A stretch of 64,000 bases of DNA from Gammaproteobacteria bacterium (GTDB lineage Bacteria; Pseudomonadota; Gammaproteobacteria; Steroidobacterales; Rariloculaceae), in the NCBI GenBank assembly GCA_022820625.1, contig JAJEFE010000147.1, positions 97,831 to 161,830 of the forward strand, read 5' to 3'. Every line of letters starts with the position of its first letter. Positions within the stretch are counted from its first letter, which is position 1. The notes under the pieces are model-generated. The model saw only the letters and a program-made list of their open reading frames with translations. It ran no database searches and was not told the DNA's origin. Of the stretch, positions 35,343 to 45,335 are shown piece by piece. Both the position numbers and the translations under genes were made by a program.

Positions 35343-36317
35343 ATGCTTGAGTATGCATTCGACTATGGGTTGTTCCTTGCCAAGCTCGGCACGGTGGTCG
35401 TGGCGATCGTCGTCGTCGGCGGGTTCATCATCTCGGAAATGCGCCGGGGCGCCGAACAGCGCGGGCTGACAGTCGAACACCTGAACAGGCGCTTCGAGGA
35501 GTTGGGCGATACGGTCAGCCGCGCGGTCCTGGGCAAGGCCCAGTTCAAACAGACGGCCAAACAGCGCAAGGCCGAGCGCAAGGAGCTCGACAAGAAGGGC
35601 TCCCGGCGCCAGCGTGTCTTCGTCATCGACTTCAAGGGGGACATCCGTGCGACAGCGACGACGTCGCTTCGGGAAGAGGTGTCGGCGATTCTCGCGGTGG
35701 CCTCGGAGGGCGACCGGGTGCTGGTGCGGCTGGAGAATGCCGGCGGCACCGTACACGAGCATGGACTCGCCGCATCGCAGTTGTTGCGAATACGTCAGAA
35801 GGAGTTGCCGCTGATCATCGCCGTGGACAAGGTGGCGGCGAGCGGGGGTTACCTGATGGCCTGCGTGGCCAGCCACATCATCGCCGCGCCGTTCGCGATC
35901 ATCGGATCCATCGGCGTAATCGCCCAGCTGCCCAATTTCAACCGCTGGCTGGAGGACAAGGGCGTCGATTTCGAGCAGGTGACCGCCGGGCGTTTCAAGC
36001 GCACCCTGACCCTGTTCGGCAAGAATACGGAAGAAGGGCGGGAAAAACTCCGGGAAGAAATCGAGGACGTTCACGACCTGTTCAAAACGCAGATCGCCAC
36101 CCACCGCCCGCAACTCGATGTCGAGCAGGTGGCCACCGGCGAGTACTGGTACGGCAGCCGCGCCCTGGAACTGGGACTGATCGACGAAATTCGGACCAGC
36201 GACGATTTTCTAGCAGAGGCGGTGGCCGAGTCGGATCTCTACAAGGTTTCATACAAGCGCCGGATGCCCTTGCCGGAGCGCATACTGGCGGGTGCGGAGA
36301 GCCTGTTGAGGCGCTGA
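35343..36317 (+). CDS. sohB: SohB-type inner-membrane serine protease
   Basis: 324 residues. One N-terminal membrane helix (about 12-31), a charged linker (QTAKQRKAERKELDKKG), then a signal-peptide-peptidase-like domain. The catalytic Ser is Ser167 in KVAASGGYLMA and the base Lys219 in GRFKRTLT. It cleaves membrane-retained peptides on the periplasmic side. Usual length is about 340, so the chain is complete. Confidence 0.93.
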   Translation: MLEYAFDYGLFLAKLGTVVVAIVVVGGFIISEMRRGAEQRGLTVEHLNRRFEELGDTVSRAVLGKAQFKQTAKQRKAERKELDKKGSRRQRVFVIDFKGDIRATATTSLREEVSAILAVASEGDRVLVRLENAGGTVHEHGLAASQLLRIRQKELPLIIAVDKVAASGGYLMACVASHIIAAPFAIIGSIGVIAQLPNFNRWLEDKGVDFEQVTAGRFKRTLTLFGKNTEEGREKLREEIEDVHDLFKTQIATHRPQLDVEQVATGEYWYGSRALELGLIDEIRTSDDFLAEAVAESDLYKVSYKRRMPLPERILAGAESLLRR

Positions 36318-36376
36318 CCAACCCATTCGTGCGTTCAAGTCCCCGGTGGCGCGGCAAATGTATGCTGTTCGCGTTT

Positions 36377-36409
36377 GTTATTGACAATCATTCCTATTTG
36401 TCATACTTT
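36377..36409 (+). promoter_or_regulatory. Fur-box-like site over the bfd promoter
   Basis: The 19-base stretch 36377-36395 matches the Fur consensus at about 13 positions. It contains TTGACA (36381-36386), and TACTTT (36404-36409) follows after 17 bases. Iron-bound Fur would block the -35 region. The predicted transcription start is at or within a few bases of the bfd ATG (36416), and no ribosome site is visible. Confidence 0.6.
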
Positions 36410-36415
36410 CGCATC

Positions 36416-36622
36416 ATGTTTGTCTGTATCTGTCGCCGATACCGGGAGCAGGACATCCGCCGCGCCGCCCACGCGGGGTTGCGGTCCGCTCGGGACATAT
36501 ACAGGGAACTGGGCGCGGAACCCAGCTGCGGCCGGTGCCTGGAATTTGCCGAAGAGGTGATCCGCGACGTTCATGTGGGCACGCCGGCCACCGATGCGAC
36601 CGGCGCGGCCCAGGCCGCGTAA
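36416..36622 (+). CDS. bfd: bacterioferritin-associated ferredoxin
   Basis: 68 residues from ATG 36416. The [2Fe-2S] cysteines are in MFVCICRR (two) and PSCGRCLEF (two), the Bfd spacing. It reduces the core of bacterioferritin so that iron can be released. Convergent with the bfr gene at 36713. The upstream Fur-like site implies induction when iron is low. The C-terminal tail (GTPATDATGAAQAA) is low complexity. Confidence 0.92.
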   Translation: MFVCICRRYREQDIRRAAHAGLRSARDIYRELGAEPSCGRCLEFAEEVIRDVHVGTPATDATGAAQAA

Positions 36623-36712
36623 CCCGGCCGACTCCATTCGTTTCAGCCAGCCTGAGTCGTTGCAGCGAAACCGTGCAGGATCGGTCGTGCTGAGCCGAAT
36701 CGGCTGGTGAAA

Positions 36713-37186
36713 TCAGGCGGCGCCGCTGCGGAGCTGTACGTAGTTCTCGATCCCCATTTTTTCAATCAGGTCGAACTGCGCTTCCAGCCAGTCGACGTGT
36801 TCTTCCTCGTTCTTCAGAATATCGTCCAGTAGCTGGCGGCTGACATAGTCGCTCTCGCGCTCGCACAGTTCGATGCCTTCGCGCAGGTCCGGTATGGCGG
36901 CTTGCTCAAGCCGGAGGTCGCACTCGAGCATTTCGCGGACGTCTTCACCGATCATGAGTCTGCCTATGTCCTGCAGGTTGGGCAGTCCATCGAGGAAGAG
37001 AATCCGCTCCACGAGGCTGTCCGCGTGCTGCATCTCTTCGATGGATTCCTTGTACTCATGCTCCGCCAGCTCGCTGATGCCCCAGTCCCTGTACATCCGG
37101 GAGTGCAGGAAGTACTGGTTGATCGCGGTCAACTCGTTGCGCAGCACCCGGTTCAGGATCGCGATGATCTCGTCGTTGCCCTTCAT
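36713..37186 (-). CDS. bfr: bacterioferritin
   Basis: 157 residues from ATG at 37184-37186, with AAGGGAA upstream. The haem ligand Met52 lies in EEMQHADSLVERILF, and Glu18, Glu51 and His54 build the di-iron site with later Glu residues (LKNEEEHVDWLEAQ). It forms a 24-subunit iron store. Convergent with bfd, its electron donor; a short AGCCGA/TCGGCT hairpin lies between them at 36693-36705. Confidence 0.96.
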   Translation of the reverse strand: MKGNDEIIAILNRVLRNELTAINQYFLHSRMYRDWGISELAEHEYKESIEEMQHADSLVERILFLDGLPNLQDIGRLMIGEDVREMLECDLRLEQAAIPDLREGIELCERESDYVSRQLLDDILKNEEEHVDWLEAQFDLIEKMGIENYVQLRSGAA

Positions 37187-37321
37187 TTGAATTCCCTTGT
37201 TCGGTGAAGGGCGCAATTCTGCCAAAGGTGAGCCCAGGGGTCGAATTCCGAATGCGTCAATCGCGGAAGTACCGGACGCAGGTCCGTCATGGCCTCGATG
37301 CGGTTGCCTGCTTGTCCGGTA

Positions 37322-40300
37322 TCAGTCATCGCCTGAAGATCTGGCCGGGCCGTATCCTCCGCCTCCCGGTGTCTCCACCACGAAGCGGTCGTTCGTCTGA
37401 AGTTGCACCTCCGCCGTTGCGGTCAGCTGCTCGACTTCTCCGTTGGCGCGGATCACGTAGTTTCGTCCCGGCTGTCCATCCGCGCCGCCCTGCAACCCGA
37501 ACGGCGCCAGGCGCCTCCGGTTGGAAAGGATCGATACGTTCATGGGTTCGAGAAATCGCAACTCCCTGATCACGCCGTCGCCGCCGTTACGGCGCCCCCG
37601 GCCGCCGCTGCCGGAACGAATGCAGAACCGCTCGAGGCGAACCGGAAACCGCCATTCCAGGACTTCCGGATCGGTCAGCCGGGAATTGGTCATGTGCGTA
37701 TGCACGGCGCTCGCGCCGTCGAATCCGGGGCCGCCTCCGGAACCGCCGCAGATCGTCTCGTAATACTGATGCCGCTCGTTGCCGAAGGTGAGGTTGTTCA
37801 TGGTGCCCTGGGACGCCGCGCAAACATTCAGCGCCGCCAGCAGCGCATCGGTAATGCACTGGGACGTCTCCACGTTGCCGGCCGCCACGGCGGCGGGATA
37901 GCGGGGACTGACCAGCGACCCATCGGGCAGGCGGATCGTCAGCGGTTTCATGCAGCCCTGGTTCAGGGGGATGTCCTCCTCGACCAGGGTTCGGAACACG
38001 TACAGCGCGGCGGCGCGGGCGATCGAGGCGGGCGCATTGAAGTTGCCCGGGCTCTCCGGCGAGGTGCCCTCGAAATCGATAAGGGCACTGCGTTGTCCGT
38101 GATCGATGGCGATGCGCGCGCGAATCGTCTCGCCGCCGTCGAGTCCCACCGACCACTTGCCGTCGCGCAATGTGGCGATGGCGTCACGGACGCATTCCTC
38201 TGCGTTGCGCTTGATATGGCCCATGTAGGCGTGAACCACGTCGAGCCCGAAGTGCTCCACCATCGCGCCGATTTCCGTCACGCCGCGGGTATTGGCGGCG
38301 ATCTGAGCCTTGAAGTCCGCCACGTTCTGATCCGGATTGCGGGCAGGATACTCGCCCGAGGCCAACAGCCTGCGGACCGCGTCCTCCCGGAACCCGCCGC
38401 TCTCCACCAGCCGGAAGTTGTCGATCAGGACGCCCTCCTCGTGAATCGATGCGCTGCTGGCAGGCATCGACCCCGGCGAGCATCCGCCGATGTCGGCGTG
38501 ATGGGCGCGGCAGGCCACCGAAAAGATCAGTTCCCCGCCTTCGGCATCGAATACCGGGGTCACCACCGTGACGTCGGGCAAATGGGTTCCGCCGTTGTAC
38601 GGAGCATTCAACATGAATGTATCGCCGGGCTTCATGGAGTCGCCGCGATGGGCGAGTATGGTCCGGACGCTGTCGCCCATGGAACCGAGATGTACCGGCA
38701 TGTGCGGTGCGTTGGCGATGAGGTCTCCCTCCGGATCGAACACGCCGCAGGAGAAGTCCAGGCGTTCCTTGATGTTCACCGAATGGGCGGTGTTCTCCAG
38801 CACGACGCCCATCTGCTCGGCGATGTGCATGAAGAGGTTGTTGAAGACCTCGAGCATCACCGGGTCCGCCTCCGTGCCGATGCGTTCCGAGGCGGGCCGC
38901 GGCGTGTGCCGGGCCAGAATCACGTGGCCGAATTCGTTGACCGTGGCGCGCCAGTCCGGCTCGATGACCAGGGTGGAGTTGTCCTCGACGAGGATCGCCG
39001 GCCCGTCGATCCGGCACCCGGCGGCAAGACGCTCGCGACGGAATATACGGGTCGGCACGCGCCGGTCTCCGAACCAGGCGTCCCGAACGGCTTCCGCCTC
39101 GGGATCGCGCTCGCCGCCGGTCCAGCGGGGTTCCGCCACCCGGGCGCCGGGCACCGTCGCTTCGGACTCCACCGACTCGACGATCAGCGCGGTACGGCCG
39201 GGTTCGAATCCGAAACGCGCCTGGTGCGCACGGCGGAACTCCTGCGCCATTCGGCGGGCGTCGCCATGCCAGGACACGATCAGAGACGTGTCCGATCCGG
39301 CCACCCTGAACATCGCGCGCCGGACGAAACGCAGCTGCGCGGCGTCCACGCCCTGGCGTGCCAGCAACCGCGCATTGGCGGCCTCGAGTTCGGCGTACAC
39401 CGATTCAAGTTCCGGCAGCAGTTCTTCGCTCAGGGACTGCTCGACGCTGCGCTGCTGGAGCGAGCGCATCTCCGCCATGCCCATGCCGTAGGCGGACAGT
39501 ACCCCGGCCAAGGGGTGCAGGAAGACCTGCTCCACGCCCAGCGCGTCGGCCACCTGGCAGGCATGCTGTCCCGCCGCGCCGCCGAAGCAGCACAGCGTGA
39601 AGCGGCTGACGTCGTGCCCGCGCTGGGTGGAAATCCGCTTGATGGCATTGGCCATGCGCTCCACGGCGATGCGCAGGAAACCGGCCGCCAGCCGATCGAT
39701 ATCCACCGGCTTGCCGGTTTGCCGACGGACCTCCTTTGCGAGTTGCTCGAAGCGCCGTGAAACCACTTCGGCATCGATACCCTCGTTCCCTTCCGGGCCG
39801 AAAACCTCGGGAAAGTGGTCCGGCTGTATGCGGCCCAGGAGCACGTTTGCATCGGTGACGGTGAGAGGCCCGCCGTTGCGGTAGCAGGCAGGTCCCGGAT
39901 ACGCGCCGGCGGATTCGGGCCCAACCTGGAGCCGCTGGGAAGCGAACCTGAGGATCGAGCCGCCACCCGCCGCCACGGTTTCGACCCGCATCACCGGGGC
40001 GCTGAAACGGACGCCGGCGATGGTCATGTGGCCTGAGCGTTCGAACTCGCCGTTGTATAGCGATACGTCGGTGGACGTGCCCCCCATGTCGAATCCGATC
40101 AGGCGTCGAAGCCCCGCCGCCGAAGCGGTCTCCGCCATACCCACCACGCCGCCTGCGGGACCGGAGAGAATGCTGTCCTTGCCGCGAAACGCATCCGCGC
40201 TCACCAGCCCGCCGTGACTCTGCATGAACAGCAGCGGCGCGTCACCCAGCCGCTCGGCCAGCCCCTCGCGCACCTGGCGCACGTAGCGGCTCAGCACCGG

Positions 40301-40948
40301 GGAGAGGTAGGCGTCGGCCAGCGTGGTATCGCCCCGGGAGATGAGCTTCATCAGGGCGCTGGTGTCATGGGATACGGAAATCTGCTCAAACCCCAGGTCG
40401 CCGGCGATCCGGCCGGCCAGTCGTTCGTGCTCGGGGAAGCGGTAGCCGTGAAGAAAGACGATCGCGACGCTGTTCACGCCGCCGGCCCGCGCCTGGGCAA
40501 GCTCGCTGCGCAGTCTCGCCTGGTTCAGGGGCGTAATCACCTCGCCCGTCGCAGAGATGCGCTCCTCCGCCTCGATCACCTGGCTGTAGAGCATCTCGGG
40601 CAGCTTGATTTCAAGCGCGAAGATATCCGGGCGGTTCTGGTATCCGATCCGCAGCGCGTCGCCGAAACCCCTGGTCGTTACCAGCGCTGTGGACGCGCCG
40701 CGGCGCTGCAGCAGGGCGTTGGTGGCCACCGTGGTTCCCATGCGAACCGCGGCAATGGGTGCGGGGTCCTCACCGGCGGAGAACAGGCCGATGCCGTGAA
40801 CGGCGGCGTCGGCGTAGTGCCCCGGGTTTTCCGACAGCAGCTTGACGGAGGCGATCTCGCCTTGCGGACTCCTGGCGACCACGTCGGTGAAGGTACCGCC
40901 GCGGTCGATCCAGAACTCCCAGCCCCTTGTGTTGTCCGCTGCCTTCAT
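37322..40948 (-). CDS. fused hydantoinase A/B (5-oxoprolinase type)
   Basis: 1208 residues. The N-terminal HyuA half (1 to about 685) has the actin-like ATP site [13 protein letters not shown] and [15 protein letters not shown]. The HyuB half starts near [20 protein letters not shown] and carries [19 protein letters not shown]. It hydrolyses 5-oxoproline or a related cyclic amide with ATP. It is longer than separate bacterial subunits, like eukaryotic 5-oxoprolinase. It follows bfr on the same strand after a 135-base gap. Substrate choice between oxoproline and hydantoin cannot be read from sequence alone. Confidence 0.92.
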   Translation of the reverse strand: MKAADNTRGWEFWIDRGGTFTDVVARSPQGEIASVKLLSENPGHYADAAVHGIGLFSAGEDPAPIAAVRMGTTVATNALLQRRGASTALVTTRGFGDALRIGYQNRPDIFALEIKLPEMLYSQVIEAEERISATGEVITPLNQARLRSELAQARAGGVNSVAIVFLHGYRFPEHERLAGRIAGDLGFEQISVSHDTSALMKLISRGDTTLADAYLSPVLSRYVRQVREGLAERLGDAPLLFMQSHGGLVSADAFRGKDSILSGPAGGVVGMAETASAAGLRRLIGFDMGGTSTDVSLYNGEFERSGHMTIAGVRFSAPVMRVETVAAGGGSILRFASQRLQVGPESAGAYPGPACYRNGGPLTVTDANVLLGRIQPDHFPEVFGPEGNEGIDAEVVSRRFEQLAKEVRRQTGKPVDIDRLAAGFLRIAVERMANAIKRISTQRGHDVSRFTLCCFGGAAGQHACQVADALGVEQVFLHPLAGVLSAYGMGMAEMRSLQQRSVEQSLSEELLPELESVYAELEAANARLLARQGVDAAQLRFVRRAMFRVAGSDTSLIVSWHGDARRMAQEFRRAHQARFGFEPGRTALIVESVESEATVPGARVAEPRWTGGERDPEAEAVRDAWFGDRRVPTRIFRRERLAAGCRIDGPAILVEDNSTLVIEPDWRATVNEFGHVILARHTPRPASERIGTEADPVMLEVFNNLFMHIAEQMGVVLENTAHSVNIKERLDFSCGVFDPEGDLIANAPHMPVHLGSMGDSVRTILAHRGDSMKPGDTFMLNAPYNGGTHLPDVTVVTPVFDAEGGELIFSVACRAHHADIGGCSPGSMPASSASIHEEGVLIDNFRLVESGGFREDAVRRLLASGEYPARNPDQNVADFKAQIAANTRGVTEIGAMVEHFGLDVVHAYMGHIKRNAEECVRDAIATLRDGKWSVGLDGGETIRARIAIDHGQRSALIDFEGTSPESPGNFNAPASIARAAALYVFRTLVEEDIPLNQGCMKPLTIRLPDGSLVSPRYPAAVAAGNVETSQCITDALLAALNVCAASQGTMNNLTFGNERHQYYETICGGSGGGPGFDGASAVHTHMTNSRLTDPEVLEWRFPVRLERFCIRSGSGGRGRRNGGDGVIRELRFLEPMNVSILSNRRRLAPFGLQGGADGQPGRNYVIRANGEVEQLTATAEVQLQTNDRFVVETPGGGGYGPARSSGDD

Positions 40949-41088
40949 CGGAAACAGGGCAGGGCGCCGCTAACTCATCTGCGGCCGCAAGCGCAGCTCA
41001 CTGGGCGACCTGATGCTTTCGCCACGGACTCGCATGGATCAACATCCGCTTCCTTTGCGTCTGCGCGATGATGCCGTCGCGACAACGG

Positions 41089-43146
41089 CTATGAATCCTC
41101 CGCGTCGGGCTGCTTGTAGCTTCTCTCCAGCTCCTTCTGCACCGGTTGCGGCACGATCTCGTAGTGATCGAAATCCATCGTGAACATGCCTTCGCCGCCC
41201 GTCAGCGACTTGAGGGTCGTCTGGTAATCGCCCAGCTCGGCAAGCGGCACCCGGGCGGAAATCTTCACCCGGTTCCCCGGCACCGAGTCGCTGCCGGCGA
41301 TGCGCCCGCGGATACCCGACAGATGGCCCGTGATGTCGCCCACCGACGTGCTCGGGGTAGTCACCTCGATCTTGACGATGGGTTCCAGCACGATCGGACG
41401 CGCCTTGGTGATGGCATTGACGAAGGCGCGCTTGCCGGCGGCCACGAAGGCCACCTCCTTGGAATCCACCGGATGGTGCTTGCCGTCGTAGACGATCACC
41501 TTCACGTCCTGCAGCGGATAACCCGCGATGGCGCCCTCCTCGAGCACCTGCTTGACGCCTTTCTCCACCGCCGGAATGAACTGGCCGGGGATCGAGCCGC
41601 CGACCACCTTGTTGGAGAACTCGTAACCGCCCCCCCTGGGCAGCGGTTCGATCTTCAGGAAGACCTCGCCGAACTGCCCCGCGCCGCCCGTCTGTTTCTT
41701 GTGGCGGTGGTGTCCCTCGGCCGGGCGCAGCACCGTCTCCCGGTAGGCGATTTTCGGCGGCCGCGTGCTGATGTCGATGCCGAATTCGTCCTTCATGCGC
41801 TGCATGACGACCCGCAGGTGCAACTCGCCCATGCCGCGCAGGACCGTTTCATTGGCCTGTGCATTGAATTCGATCTGCAGGCTCGGGTCTTCGGCAGTCA
41901 TCTTGTGCAGCGCGTCGGAGAGCTTCTTCTCCTGACCGCGCTGGGTCAGCTCCAGGGCGACACCGTACATGGGCGCAGGGATGGCCACCGGCCGCATTCG
42001 CACTTCATCGTCGTCATGACTGGAATGCAGGATGTCGTCGAAGCCGATGTCCTCGATCTTGGAAACGGCGCAGATGTCGCCCGCCACGGCCGCCGGCACT
42101 TCCTCGAGTTGCTTGCCCTGGACGCGATAGATGTGCGCCAGCTTCACGCCCTTGCGCTGGTCGCCGATATACACAAGCCCGCCGGTCCTGACTTCGCCCT
42201 GGTGCACGCGGAACGTGGCCAGCCGGCCCACGTAGGGATCCACATTGATCTTGAACACGTGTCCAAGGAAGTTGCCGTTCGCATTCGACGGATCGATCTT
42301 GTGCGGTGTCGCGGACTCCCCTTCGCCGGTGTGGAACTCGGAGGGGTTACCCTCCAGCGGGCTCGGCATGAGCTCGGAAAACACCCGCAGCAACTGTTTC
42401 AGGCCGGCGCCGGTGTGGGCCGAAACGAAACAGACCGGAATCAGGTGACCGCGCCTGAGCGCCCGTTCGAAGGGATCGTGGAGTTGTTCCAGCGAGATTT
42501 CCTCGCCCTCCAGGTACAACATCATGAGGTCGTCGTCCAGTTCCACGACCTGGTCGACGATTTGCGTATGGGCTTCCTCGACGGAGGAGAAATCGGGCGT
42601 CGAGTCGGCGGGCTCGAAGAAGCAGTCGGCCACGGTCGTGCCGCCGTTGGCGGGAAGGTTCACGGGCAGGCAGCCCCGGCCAAAGGTTTCTACGATCGCC
42701 GCCAACACCCCCTCGAGATCCGCATCCGGCGCGTCGATCTTGTTGACGATGATCAGCCGGCAGAGATTGCTCTGGGAAGCGGACTCCATCATCCGCTGGG
42801 TGAGCAGCTCCACACCCGCCTGGGCGCTGACCACGATCGCGGCCGTCTCCGCGGCGGGCAGCGCCCCGAGGGCGCGGCCCATGAAGTCGGGATAACCCGG
42901 GCTGTCCAGCAGATTGATGAGGCGGCCGTCGTGTTCCAGGTGCGTGACCGCCGTGTCCAGGGAATGCCCCAGCCTTTTCTCGTGATCGGTGAAATCGCAG
43001 ACCGTGGTGCCCCTGTCTATCGAACCCGCCGAGCGAATGGCGCCTGCCTGCTTCAGCAGTGCCTCGATCAGGGTTGTCTTGCCGGACCCGGCGTGTCCGA
43101 CAATGGCGATGTTTCGTATTTGTTCAGTCCTGTGCGATGCAGCCAC
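41089..43146 (-). CDS. EF-G-like translational GTPase (EF-G2 type)
   Basis: 685 residues. G1 is GHAGSGKTT (17-25), which differs from GHIDAGKTT of canonical EF-G; G3 is LLDSPGYPDF and G4 IVNKIDAPD. Domains II-V follow, ending in the EF-G fold with GAGQFGEVFLKIEP and MFTMDFDHYEIVP. Such paralogues lie outside the str operon and may act in recycling, stress or ribosome rescue. It is alone between hydantoinase and rho. Confidence 0.9.
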   Translation of the reverse strand: MAASHRTEQIRNIAIVGHAGSGKTTLIEALLKQAGAIRSAGSIDRGTTVCDFTDHEKRLGHSLDTAVTHLEHDGRLINLLDSPGYPDFMGRALGALPAAETAAIVVSAQAGVELLTQRMMESASQSNLCRLIIVNKIDAPDADLEGVLAAIVETFGRGCLPVNLPANGGTTVADCFFEPADSTPDFSSVEEAHTQIVDQVVELDDDLMMLYLEGEEISLEQLHDPFERALRRGHLIPVCFVSAHTGAGLKQLLRVFSELMPSPLEGNPSEFHTGEGESATPHKIDPSNANGNFLGHVFKINVDPYVGRLATFRVHQGEVRTGGLVYIGDQRKGVKLAHIYRVQGKQLEEVPAAVAGDICAVSKIEDIGFDDILHSSHDDDEVRMRPVAIPAPMYGVALELTQRGQEKKLSDALHKMTAEDPSLQIEFNAQANETVLRGMGELHLRVVMQRMKDEFGIDISTRPPKIAYRETVLRPAEGHHRHKKQTGGAGQFGEVFLKIEPLPRGGGYEFSNKVVGGSIPGQFIPAVEKGVKQVLEEGAIAGYPLQDVKVIVYDGKHHPVDSKEVAFVAAGKRAFVNAITKARPIVLEPIVKIEVTTPSTSVGDITGHLSGIRGRIAGSDSVPGNRVKISARVPLAELGDYQTTLKSLTGGEGMFTMDFDHYEIVPQPVQKELERSYKQPDAEDS

Positions 43147-43322
43147 GGGCGTCTCTTCGGTTCATGCGGAAAGCGGAATCTATACCACAATGCATTGCGA
43201 GTCGACGCCTGGCCTGGCGCGGAGCAAAAGAGGAACAGTTTGAATTCTCAACGCCTAAGGGATTGCATTGTGCGTTTCTTGCCGGGGTCAACGCATGTCC
43301 GCAGCCGAAACGAGCGGATTGG

Positions 43323-44753
43323 TCAGCGCTTCATCGCCTCGAAGAACTGCGCGTTCGTCTTCGTATCCTGCAGCTTGTCCAGCAGAAACTCCACGGCCGC
43401 CAGTTCGTCCATGGAGTGCAGCACCTTCCGCAACACCCACATTTTCTGCAACTCGTCCGGCAGAGTCAGCAACTCTTCCTTGCGGGTGCCCGAGCGATTG
43501 ATATGGATCGACGGGAACACGCGTTTTTCCGAAATCCGCCGATCCAGGTGGATTTCCATGTTGCCGGTGCCCTTGAACTCCTCGTAGATGACTTCGTCCA
43601 TCTTCGACCCGGTGTCCACCAGCGCCGTGGCGATGATCGTCAGGCTTCCGCCCTCCTCGATGTTTCGCGCCGCCCCGAAGAACCGCTTGGGCCGCTGCAG
43701 CGCATTGGCGTCCACACCGCCCGTGAGCACCTTGCCGGATGATGGCACCACCGTGTTGTAGGCCCGCGCCAACCGCGTGATCGAATCCAGCAGGATCACC
43801 ACGTCGCGCTTGTGCTCGGTGAGACGCTTGGCCTTCTCGATCACCATCTCCGCCACCTGGACGTGCCGCGTGGCCGGCTCGTCGAAGGTGCTGGAAACCA
43901 CCTCGCCCCTGACCGTGCGCTCCATCTCGGTGACTTCCTCAGGCCGCTCGTCGATGAGCAGCACGATCAGGTCGCACTCCGGCTGGTTGGCGACGATGGG
44001 AGCGGCGATGTTCTGCAACAGCATGGTCTTGCCGGCCTTGGGCGGTGAGACGATCAGCCCCCGTTGCCCCTTGCCGATGGGCGCGACCATGTCGATGACC
44101 CGCGCCGTCAGGTCTTCCGTACTGCCGTTGCCCTGCTCCAGCTTCAACCGGTTGGTGGGGAACAGCGGCGTCAGGTTCTCGAACAGGACCTTGCTTCTGG
44201 CGTTTTCGGGCGCGTCGTGATTGATCTCCCCCACCCTGAGCATGGCAAAGTAGCGCTCGTTGTCCTTGGGCGGTCGAATCAGTCCCGATACGGTATCGCC
44301 GGTGCGCAGGCTCAGGCGGCGGATCTGACTCGGCGACACGTATATGTCGTCGGGACCCGCCAGGTAGGAACTGTCGGATGAACGCAGGAAGCCGAAACCA
44401 TCCTGCAATATCTCCAGAACCCCCTCACCGTAGATGTTCTCGCCATTTCTGGCATGGGCCTTGAGGATGGAGAAGATCATGTCCTGCTTGCGGGAGCGGG
44501 CAAGATTCTCCAAACCCATGGAATGCGCCAGTTCCACGAGTTGCGACGCCGGCCGATTCTTCAGATCGGCAAGCTTCATGGCGGTCTTCGTCTGCTCGAG
44601 TTCGGCAGCCGGGATCACATCGAAATCGTCGTCGTCCGGGAACTCGTCCCGACGGCGGCGGCGCGGCGGGCGTTTTTTCCCGTCGTTGCTGCGCTGCTGC
44701 CGCGGACTGTTCTTCGACCGGGCTCGTCCTGGATTACCCAAGTATCCCCTCAC
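43323..44753 (-). CDS. rho: transcription termination factor Rho with N-terminal extension
   Basis: 476 residues from GTG at 44751-44753; Met59 (codon at 44577-44579) is where canonical Rho begins ([20 protein letters not shown]). The preceding 58 residues are basic then acidic ([22 protein letters not shown]) and GC-rich at third positions, so they may be real. The core has the RNA-binding [20 protein letters not shown], Walker A PPKAGKT and the R-loop [11 protein letters not shown]. It ends transcription using ATP. It follows trxA by 22 bases, as in Escherichia coli. Confidence 0.96.
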   Translation of the reverse strand: MRGYLGNPGRARSKNSPRQQRSNDGKKRPPRRRRRDEFPDDDDFDVIPAAELEQTKTAMKLADLKNRPASQLVELAHSMGLENLARSRKQDMIFSILKAHARNGENIYGEGVLEILQDGFGFLRSSDSSYLAGPDDIYVSPSQIRRLSLRTGDTVSGLIRPPKDNERYFAMLRVGEINHDAPENARSKVLFENLTPLFPTNRLKLEQGNGSTEDLTARVIDMVAPIGKGQRGLIVSPPKAGKTMLLQNIAAPIVANQPECDLIVLLIDERPEEVTEMERTVRGEVVSSTFDEPATRHVQVAEMVIEKAKRLTEHKRDVVILLDSITRLARAYNTVVPSSGKVLTGGVDANALQRPKRFFGAARNIEEGGSLTIIATALVDTGSKMDEVIYEEFKGTGNMEIHLDRRISEKRVFPSIHINRSGTRKEELLTLPDELQKMWVLRKVLHSMDELAAVEFLLDKLQDTKTNAQFFEAMKR

Positions 44754-44775
44754 TGATAGCTATCCAAACCTGTGT

Positions 44776-45120
44776 TTACGACTGCGTGCCCACGTGCTGG
44801 TCGATGAACGCGGCCAGCCTGCCTCTGCCGACGGCCCCGATCTGCTGACCCTCCACGGAACTTCCCTTCATGAGAATCAACGTGGGTATGCTGCGAACGT
44901 TGTATTTCATCGGCGTCTGCGGATTCTCGTCGACGTTTACCTTCACGACCTTGAGGCGATCCCTGTACTCGTCCGCGATCGCATCGAGCGTCGGCGCGAT
45001 CATCTTGCAGGGCCCGCACCATTCCGCCCAGAAGTCGACCAGGACGGGACGCTCCGAATTGAGCACGTCTTCCTCGAAGCTGCTGTCCGACGTATGGACG
45101 ATATTCTCGCTCACCTGCAT
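44776..45120 (-). CDS. trxA: thioredoxin 1
   Basis: 114 residues from ATG at 45118-45120, with GGAGG upstream. WCGPCK has Cys35 and Cys38; PVLVDFWAEW and IPTLILMKGS with cis-Pro are typical. It reduces disulfides in the cytoplasm and is a likely electron source for CcdA/DsbD-like membrane proteins. It lies upstream of rho and divergent from rhlB. Confidence 0.96.
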   Translation of the reverse strand: MQVSENIVHTSDSSFEEDVLNSERPVLVDFWAEWCGPCKMIAPTLDAIADEYRDRLKVVKVNVDENPQTPMKYNVRSIPTLILMKGSSVEGQQIGAVGRGRLAAFIDQHVGTQS

Positions 45121-45284
45121 GATCCTCCGATATTCCTGTATCCAGTGATTCCGCTCGCCGGAAGGAATCGCCCAATAGCGCGAGCACGCAAGGCTTAAGT
45201 GACGCCGCCCGCCCCATCAGGCAAAATGCCGCTACCTAAAGCTTCCTTGCGACAGTCGTTGGGAACGTAGTGGGTATCCGGGAA

Positions 45285-45300
45285 GGCGAGTACGCTCGCC
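45285..45300. other. short hairpin in the trxA-rhlB divergent gap
   Basis: GGCGAG-TACG-CTCGCC forms a six-pair stem with a four-base loop. It sits about 36 bases upstream of the rhlB start. No T-run follows, so it is not a simple terminator. The rest of the 215-base gap shows no clear feature besides room for two promoters. Confidence 0.4.
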
Positions 45301-45335
45301 CTGTAGGCGCTATTCTGAACCTTTGAGAACGTAAT

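Noticed and set aside
36693-36705. AGCCGA-A-TCGGCT hairpin between bfd and bfr as a terminator
   Set aside because: The stem is short and no T-run follows on either strand; only mentioned with bfr.
37403-39760. 785-codon plus-strand frame opposite the hydantoinase gene
   Set aside because: The minus strand encodes a full HyuA/HyuB protein; the plus frame has no recognisable domain.
41146-43587. 813-codon plus-strand frame opposite the EF-G-like gene
   Set aside because: Antisense shadow of a conserved GTPase.
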